Below, piece after piece: positions 5,704-9,639 of a stretch of 9,639 nt of DNA. A program made the position numbers and the translations under genes. The notes under the pieces are model-generated. The model did no database searches. It saw only the letters and a list, made by a program, of their open reading frames with translations, and was not told the DNA's origin. Numbering within the stretch: the first letter of the stretch is position 1; each line of letters opens with the position of its first letter. Source of the stretch: an uncultured Hyphomicrobiales bacterium (GTDB lineage: Bacteria > Pseudomonadota > Alphaproteobacteria > Rhizobiales > Beijerinckiaceae). The DNA lies in contig CAIXDD010000086.1 in the NCBI GenBank assembly GCA_903918155.1, forward strand, positions 1 to 9,639, in the 5' to 3' direction.

Positions 5704-6990
5704 ATGTTGAAGAAAGAACAGAACGACTTTCTCTGCCAGACCGATCCGGGCACGCCGATGGGCGACATGTTCCGGTGCTATTGGATGCCGGCGCTGCTCA
5801 GCGAGGAGCTGCCCGAGCCCGATTGTCCGCCGGTGCGCGTGAAATTGCTGGGCGAGCGCCTGCTCGCCTTCCGCGATTCCGAGGGCAAGCTTGGCCTGAT
5901 CGATGAGTTCTGCGCCCATCGCGGCGTGTCGCTGTGGTTCGCCCGCAACGAGGATTGCGGCCTGCGCTGCCCCTATCACGGCTGGAAGTTCGACGTGACG
6001 GGCCAATGCGTGGACGTGCCCTCCGAGCCCAAGGAATCCGGCTACGCCCAGAAAGTGAAGCTGAAGTCCTATCCGCTCATCGAGAAGGGCGGCGTGCTGT
6101 GGACCTATATGGGCCCGCCGGAGCGCCAGCCGCCGGAGCCGATGTTCGAATTCTGCACCGTCCCGCTCAACCAGACCTTCTCGTCCAAGCGCATTCAGGA
6201 ATGCAATTGGCTGCAGGCGATGGAAGGCGGCATCGATTCGAGCCACGTCTCCTGGCTGCATCGCGGCGACCTCGCCAATGATCCCCTGTTCAAGGGCGCG
6301 GCCGGCAACAGATACAATCTCGGCGACATGTCGCCGGTGTTCGAAATCGTCGAGAACGACGGCGGCCTGCTGATCGGCGCGCGCCGCAACGCCGAGGACG
6401 ACCAATATTACTGGCGCATCACCCCCTGGGTCATGCCTTGCTACACGGGCGTTCCCCCGCGCGGCGACCACCCGATCCACGGCCATTTCTGGGTGCCGAT
6501 CGACGACCATTCCTGCTGGGCGTGGAGCTATGACTACCATCCCACGCGGCCGCTGACCGACAGCGAAGTGCAGGCGATGAAGGACGGCAAGGGCATTCAC
6601 GTGCGCTATGTGCCCGGCACCTATCGCCCGCTCGCCAACAAGGACAACGATTACCTGATGGATCGCGCGGCCCAGAAGGCCGGTCGGACCTTCTCGGGCA
6701 TCGAGGGCATCGGCATGCAGGACGCGTCCTTGCAGGAGAGCATGGGCCCGATCTGCGACCGCACGAAGGAGAATCTCGTGGGCACCGACAACGGCATCAT
6801 CATGGCGCGCCATCGCCTGATGCGCGCCGCCAAGGCGCTGCGCGAGAAGGGCGTGATCCCGCCGGGCGTCGATCCCGCGCATCATCAGGTGCGTCAGGCC
6901 GCGCTGCTCCTGCCGCGCGACGTCCATTACAAGGAAGGCGCGAAAGAGGCGCTCGTCGCCAAGAAGGGCGTGCGTCAGGCCTCGGTCTGA
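5704..6990 (+). CDS. Rieske non-heme iron oxygenase, phthalate 4,5-dioxygenase-type catalytic subunit
   Basis: This 428-residue terminal oxygenase has an N-terminal Rieske domain with C70-x-H72 and C89-x2-H92 (CAH...CPYHGWKFD). The catalytic domain has the mononuclear iron ligands in D178-x2-H181-x4-H186 (IDSSHVSWLH); D340 in GIGMQDASLQES is the likely third ligand by alignment from memory. ESMGPICDRTKENL and the overall length place it with the alpha-only phthalate 4,5-dioxygenase (Pht3/OphA2) and vanillate/dicamba demethylase branch. It would use O2 and electrons from the neighbouring ferredoxin and reductase to hydroxylate or O/N-demethylate an aromatic acid. No beta subunit gene is present, as expected for this branch. 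GGGAG at 5691-5695 precedes the ATG. Possible plus-strand promoter elements are TTGACG/TAGATC (5540-5568), which would place the palindrome just after the start point, or a lone TATTCT at 5659-5664; neither is strong. The substrate is unknown. Confidence 0.92.
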   Translation: MLKKEQNDFLCQTDPGTPMGDMFRCYWMPALLSEELPEPDCPPVRVKLLGERLLAFRDSEGKLGLIDEFCAHRGVSLWFARNEDCGLRCPYHGWKFDVTGQCVDVPSEPKESGYAQKVKLKSYPLIEKGGVLWTYMGPPERQPPEPMFEFCTVPLNQTFSSKRIQECNWLQAMEGGIDSSHVSWLHRGDLANDPLFKGAAGNRYNLGDMSPVFEIVENDGGLLIGARRNAEDDQYYWRITPWVMPCYTGVPPRGDHPIHGHFWVPIDDHSCWAWSYDYHPTRPLTDSEVQAMKDGKGIHVRYVPGTYRPLANKDNDYLMDRAAQKAGRTFSGIEGIGMQDASLQESMGPICDRTKENLVGTDNGIIMARHRLMRAAKALREKGVIPPGVDPAHHQVRQAALLLPRDVHYKEGAKEALVAKKGVRQASV

Positions 6991-6994
6991 TCGA

Positions 6995-7011
6995 CGCCGC
7001 GCAGCGCGGCG
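6995..7011 (+). other. Short GC stem-loop after the oxygenase gene
   Basis: CGCCGCG and CGCGGCG form a 7-base-pair stem with a CAG loop, starting 4 bases after the oxygenase stop. No T run follows, so complete termination is unlikely. It may attenuate or stabilise the transcript before the downstream three-gene unit. Such stems also arise by chance at this GC content. Confidence 0.25.
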
Positions 7012-7060
7012 GGCCATGCGCCCGCCGCGTGTCTTGCTTGAAGGTTTCCGGAGAACGCCG

Positions 7061-7576
7061 ATGCAAAGCGAGTCCGCCCGCGTCACCACCGCCCGCGAAG
7101 CCGGTTACCGCATCCAATATCCGAACTCGAAAACCCGCTCGGTGAAAGTGATCGCTCTCGATCCCGCCAGCGCGAAACTGGTGGACGAGATTTCGCAGGA
7201 GCCGTGGAACGGCGCGCGTTTCTTCACGGCCTTGTCCTTTTCCGCCGACGGCGAGCCCGGCGCCACGGGCGCGGGCCTTCAGGCCTGGCTGCAGGACATC
7301 GCCGGGCGCACCATGAGCCTGGTGGAGGAGATCGCGAGCAGCGATTTCGTCGTGGTCGTCACCAGCGCGGGCGAAGACGCGCGCGCCGTTTCGGTGATCG
7401 CCGACGCCTGCGCGCTGCATCACAAGTCGCTTGTCGCGCTTGTGGCGCCGGGCGAGGGCGCGAGCGATGCGGACGTGTCCGCCTCCATGGCGCATCTGCG
7501 TCCCTTCGCGCGCATGCTCGTCATCGCCCATGCGCCCGATTATATTTCCGCAATGCTCACCGCCCTGCGGGCCTGA
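7061..7576 (+). CDS. Unrecognised 171-residue soluble protein
   Basis: I do not recognise this family. The start is supported by GGAGA at 7050-7054, six bases before ATG. An N-terminal portion (11-60) contains RIQYPNSKTRSVKVIALDP. A second portion (about 85-160) alternates strand-like hydrophobic runs (FVVVVTSAG at 96-104, SLVALVAPGEG at 123-133, RMLVIAHAP at 151-159) with helices, which suggests a Rossmann-like alpha/beta layer. There are no membrane segments, signal peptide, His/Cys metal motifs or P-loop. It begins 70 bases after the oxygenase stop and ends 10 bases before the first permease half, so it is probably translated from the same message as the two membrane proteins and may work with them as a soluble partner. 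Codon use and GC content look like the neighbours. Confidence 0.8.
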   Translation: MQSESARVTTAREAGYRIQYPNSKTRSVKVIALDPASAKLVDEISQEPWNGARFFTALSFSADGEPGATGAGLQAWLQDIAGRTMSLVEEIASSDFVVVVTSAGEDARAVSVIADACALHHKSLVALVAPGEGASDADVSASMAHLRPFARMLVIAHAPDYISAMLTALRA

Positions 7577-7586
7577 AGGAGCGTCC

Positions 7587-8228
7587 ATGGTCGTCGAGAC
7601 GAAGACCTTCCGTCGGGATCGGCTGGATCTGCGCGCCGCCTTTTTCGATCGGTCAGTCCTCGTGCTCGCCGCCTTCGCGATCGTGTCGGGCTTCGCCTGT
7701 TGGTGGCTGAAGGGCATGGACGCGGTGCTCGACAGCATCCGCGCTGATTTCTGGCTCTATGTCGATCTCGCGCCGAAAATGGCCGTCGCCTTTTTCGTGG
7801 CCGCGCTCGTCACCTCGCTCGTGCCGCGCCAGACCATCGCGCGATGGCTGGGGCGTCAGTCGGGCATGAAGGGCGTGGTGTTCGCCACCGGCGTCGGCGC
7901 GATCACGCCCGGCGGGCCGATGATGTCCTTTCCCCTCGTCGCTTCGCTGGCCAAGGCGGGCGCGGGGCGCCCGGCGCTGATCGCTTATCTCACCTCCTGG
8001 GAATCGCTTGGCTTCCAGCGCATTCTCATCTGGGACATTCCGCTTTTGGGCATCGAATATACGGCGCTGCGTTTCATCGCCTCGATCCCGCTGCCCTTCA
8101 TCGCGGCCTTCATCACGCTGCGCCTGCCGGCGTGGGACGATCCCTCGGCCGCGCCTGTCGCGCCTGAGCCTGCGGCGCCTGTAGAGCCTGCGGCGAAACC
8201 CGCCGACGACGGCAAACCCGCTCCATGA
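7587..8228 (+). CDS. Small integral membrane protein, permease half 1 (permease/DUF318-like)
   Basis: This 213-residue protein has about five hydrophobic segments (near 23-41, 63-80, 96-121, 143-157, 160-178). Its most distinctive region is GVGAITPGGPMMSFPLVASL (102-121) followed by AGAG and LIAYLTSW. The same order appears in the next gene (AFGGFTPAGPIVAFPIVVVL, AGAG, VAFLTAW), so the two proteins are homologous. The motif style recalls predicted permeases of the DUF318/UPF0718 group, but the substrate is unknown and the family call is from memory. The last 30 or so residues are Ala/Pro/Glu/Lys-rich, probably a disordered cytoplasmic tail. AAGGAG at 7576-7581 sets the ATG at 7587. A longer in-frame start at 7431 would run through the previous gene and is rejected. 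The stop overlaps the next start as ATGA, which implies translational coupling. Confidence 0.82.
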   Translation: MVVETKTFRRDRLDLRAAFFDRSVLVLAAFAIVSGFACWWLKGMDAVLDSIRADFWLYVDLAPKMAVAFFVAALVTSLVPRQTIARWLGRQSGMKGVVFATGVGAITPGGPMMSFPLVASLAKAGAGRPALIAYLTSWESLGFQRILIWDIPLLGIEYTALRFIASIPLPFIAAFITLRLPAWDDPSAAPVAPEPAAPVEPAAKPADDGKPAP

Positions 8229-8728
8229 GCGCCTTTCTGACGTTCAGCGTGGTCGCGCTCGTTCTCGGGGCCTTCGCGTGGCGCAAGTCGCCCACGCTCG
8301 TGCGCGGCGCGTTCCGCAACGCCGCGCTGCGCTTCGTGGAGATTTTGCCGCGCATCGCCTGCGCGCTTCTGGCTGCGGGCTTCATCTCCAAGATCGCGCC
8401 CGCCGATGTGATCGGCCATCTGATCGGCTATGAGACGGGCCTGAACGGCATTCTTCTCGCGACCGCCTTCGGCGGCTTCACGCCCGCCGGCCCCATCGTC
8501 GCCTTTCCTATCGTCGTCGTTCTGCTCAATGCGGGCGCGGGCTTCCCGCAAGTCGTGGCCTTTCTCACCGCATGGTCGGTCTTCGCCTTCCATCGCGTGA
8601 TGATCTATGAGGCGCCGCTGATGGGCTTCCGCTTCGTGGGCGTGCGGCTTCTGTCGTCGCTGATCCTGCCGCCGATCGCGGGCCTCATCACATGGGGCCT
8701 GTTGGAGCTGACGGGACTGCTGCGCTGA
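8225..8728 (+). CDS. Small integral membrane protein, permease half 2 (permease/DUF318-like)
   Basis: This 167-residue protein has about five hydrophobic segments (near 3-18, 41-57, 75-101, 108-127, 143-163). Its ATG overlaps the TGA of the previous gene (ATGA at 8225-8228), so the two are very likely made in similar amounts. Residues 40-160 align along their length with residues 61-178 of the previous protein, including the TP-[GA]-GP-x2-[SA]FP motif (86-95 here), AGAG (103-106), the FLTAW segment (113-117) and F-x-R-[IV]-[LM]-I-[WY] after it. The simplest model is a heterodimer forming one permease. It lacks the charged tail of its partner. A GC stem-loop (8742-8760) follows without a T run. 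Confidence 0.82.
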   Translation: MSAFLTFSVVALVLGAFAWRKSPTLVRGAFRNAALRFVEILPRIACALLAAGFISKIAPADVIGHLIGYETGLNGILLATAFGGFTPAGPIVAFPIVVVLLNAGAGFPQVVAFLTAWSVFAFHRVMIYEAPLMGFRFVGVRLLSSLILPPIAGLITWGLLELTGLLR

Positions 8729-8791
8729 CGCGCGACGCCGCGCAGGCGTGAGAAGCCTGCATGCCTTGAAGCTGAAATGTCGGGAGGCCGA

Positions 8792-8865
8792 TGGAGCGGG
8801 CGAAGGGAATCGAACCCTCGTATGCAGCTTGGGAAGCTGCCGTTCTACCATTGAACTACGCCCGC
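8792..8865 (-). tRNA. tRNA-Gly, anticodon CCC
   Basis: Read on the minus strand, the gene folds as a full cloverleaf. The acceptor arms are GCGGGCG (8865-8859) and CGCCCGC (8802-8796) with discriminator T. The anticodon stem GCAGC/GCTGC encloses loop TTCCCAA, giving anticodon CCC at 8833-8831, which reads GGG codons. The T arm is AGGG-TTCGATT-CCCT. CCA is encoded at 8794-8792. The sequence is close to the E. coli tRNA-Gly(CCC). Neither edge shows an integrase or a repeated 3' end, so there is no sign of an inserted element here. Confidence 0.97.
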
Positions 8866-8875
8866 GCAGGCGCGA

Positions 8876-8904
8876 ATGATAACGGCGCCGCGCTCGTGGG
8901 GCAA
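8876..8904 (-). promoter_or_regulatory. Promoter of the tRNA-Gly gene
   Basis: On the minus strand, TTGCCC (8904-8899) and TATCAT (8881-8876) are separated by exactly 17 bases. The -10 matches consensus at 5 of 6 positions and lies 10 bases before the tRNA 5' end, the close spacing expected for a tRNA gene. Confidence 0.65.
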
Positions 8905-8928
8905 GCTCGACTTGCTCTCGCCCCGCTT

Positions 8929-8984
8929 GGTCTTGCCCGCACGGTCTTACCCGCACGGTCTCGCCCGCACGGTCTTGCGCCTGC
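8929..8984. repeat. Four tandem copies of a 14-base unit
   Basis: The units are GGTCTTGCCCGCAC (8929-8942), GGTCTTACCCGCAC (8943-8956), GGTCTCGCCCGCAC (8957-8970) and GGTCTTGCGCCTGC (8971-8984). The first three differ by one or two bases and the fourth is more diverged. A degenerate earlier unit may lie at about 8914-8928. The array begins 13 bases after the dcd stop codon and lies upstream of the tRNA promoter. It is a likely minisatellite formed by slippage, with no evident function. Confidence 0.85.
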
Positions 8985-8997
8985 GGGTCCGGCGTCC

Positions 8998-9639
8998 TTA
9001 TCGGAAATGTTTCGACAGTTTCAGGCCCTGCGCCTGATAATTCGAATTGAGCCCCGCGCCATAGAGCGCGCGCGGGGTCTCGGCCATGCGCTCATAGACG
9101 AGCCGGCCGACGATCTGCCCATCCTCCAGAATGAAGGGCACGTCATGCGAGCGCACCTCCAGCACGGCGCGCGCGCCCGCGCCGCCGGCCTCCGCCGCGC
9201 CGAAGCCGGGATCGAAGAAACCGGCGTAATGCACGCGGAATTCGCCCACCAGCGGATCGAAGGGCGTCATCTCCGCCGCATGGTCGGGCGGCACGCGCAC
9301 CGCTTCCTTGGAGGCGAGGATGTAGAATTCGCCGGGATCGAGCACGAGGTCGCGGCGGCCGCGGTCGTGGATCGGCTCCCAGAAATCAAGCACCGCATGG
9401 GCGCCCGGCTTGTCGACGTCGATGAGGCCCGTGTGCCGTTTCGCGCGATAGCCGATCAGTCCCGATGAATCGAAGCCCGCGAGATCCACCGACACGGCCA
9501 CGCCGCCCGAGATCGAGGGTTCGGCCGAGGTGACGAGGCTTTCTCGCGCATGCAGGGCGCGGTGGCCCGCGTCGTCGAGCCGCGCATGGCCTTGGCGGAA
9601 ACGCACCTGCGACAGGCGCGAGCCCGTGCGCACGAGCAC
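8998..9639 (-). CDS. dcd: 2'-deoxycytidine 5'-triphosphate deaminase, long form (5' part missing)
   Basis: The last 213 residues of the enzyme are present and the N-terminal part lies beyond the right edge; the frame is open to the boundary. The enzyme deaminates dCTP to dUTP, which supplies dUMP for thymidylate synthesis. Recognisable segments are VSVDLAGF with GYRAKRHTGLIDVD, the trimer-fold motif YAGFFDPGFG, VLEVRSHDVPFILEDGQIVGRLVYERM, and the C-terminal SNYQAQGLKLSKHFR. This is the longer alphaproteobacterial type, about 360 residues in full, compared with about 190 for E. coli Dcd. It looks intact in the visible part. It is a housekeeping gene unrelated to the aromatic cluster. TAA is at 9000-8998. 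Confidence 0.92.
   Translation of the reverse strand: MLVRTGSRLSQVRFRQGHARLDDAGHRALHARESLVTSAEPSISGGVAVSVDLAGFDSSGLIGYRAKRHTGLIDVDKPGAHAVLDFWEPIHDRGRRDLVLDPGEFYILASKEAVRVPPDHAAEMTPFDPLVGEFRVHYAGFFDPGFGAAEAGGAGARAVLEVRSHDVPFILEDGQIVGRLVYERMAETPRALYGAGLNSNYQAQGLKLSKHFR

Noticed and set aside
5206..7089. Minus-strand open frame of 627 codons that includes the ferredoxin
   Set aside because: Only the last 103 codons are the real Rieske ferredoxin. The rest is antisense to the oxygenase and lacks protein-like motifs.
7431..8228. Longer N-terminus for permease half 1
   Set aside because: The Arg-rich extension overlaps the previous gene out of frame, while AAGGAG directly precedes the ATG at 7587.
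8311..8319. GTTCCGCA half-site matching one arm of the operator palindrome
   Set aside because: It lies within the coding sequence of permease half 2, and no complementary arm lies at the right spacing.
8929..8984. CRISPR-like array
   Set aside because: The 14-base units are directly adjacent with no spacers, so this is a plain tandem repeat.
8792..8984. tRNA-associated integration site with neighbouring repeats
   Set aside because: No integrase, no duplicated tRNA 3' end, and a housekeeping gene lies on the other side.
8791..9468. Plus-strand open frame of 225 codons
   Set aside because: It crosses the tRNA antisense and then dcd antisense, both of which are secure.

Overview
This is a GC-rich stretch of bacterial chromosome. 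The long-form dCTP deaminase, the Rieske/IclR aromatic gene cluster and the overall base and codon use point to an alphaproteobacterium, probably Hyphomicrobiales (inference; no phylogenetic marker beyond a tRNA and part of dcd is present). There is no phage, insertion sequence, CRISPR array or plasmid signature.

Layout. Position 1-65 is the histidine-rich tail of a gene entering from the left. A bicupin protein (242-1360, +) follows and ends in a clear intrinsic terminator. Convergent to it is a PaiB-family flavin-binding protein (1465-2091, -). Next comes a minus-strand group that reads, in transcription order, Rieske ferredoxin (5517-5206), IclR regulator (5173-4277), ferredoxin:NAD(P)H reductase (4256-3237) and a 4,5-dihydroxyphthalate-decarboxylase-like protein (3170-2184). 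Divergent from the ferredoxin, across a 186-base spacer, is a Rieske oxygenase catalytic subunit of the phthalate 4,5-dioxygenase type (5704-6990, +). It is followed on the same strand by an unrecognised 171-residue protein and two small overlapping membrane proteins that look like two homologous halves of one permease. The right end holds tRNA-Gly(CCC) (-), a 14-base tandem repeat, and the C-terminal part of dCTP deaminase (dcd, -), cut by the window edge.

How the parts fit. Reductase, Rieske ferredoxin and oxygenase form a plausible electron chain from NAD(P)H to a non-heme iron oxygenase acting on an aromatic acid. The decarboxylase-like protein would act on an oxidised aromatic product. 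The IclR protein is the likely switch. A perfect 8-3-8 palindrome lies in the divergent spacer next to a candidate promoter, and a 15-of-19 match to it lies upstream of the PaiB-like gene, suggesting that one regulator may control both transcription units. No ring-cleavage enzyme, cis-diol dehydrogenase or recognised aromatic-acid transporter is present, so the substrate cannot be named from the sequence. The most interesting points are this mixed-lineage oxygenase system, the two matching operator-like sites, the split permease, and the unknown protein travelling with it.
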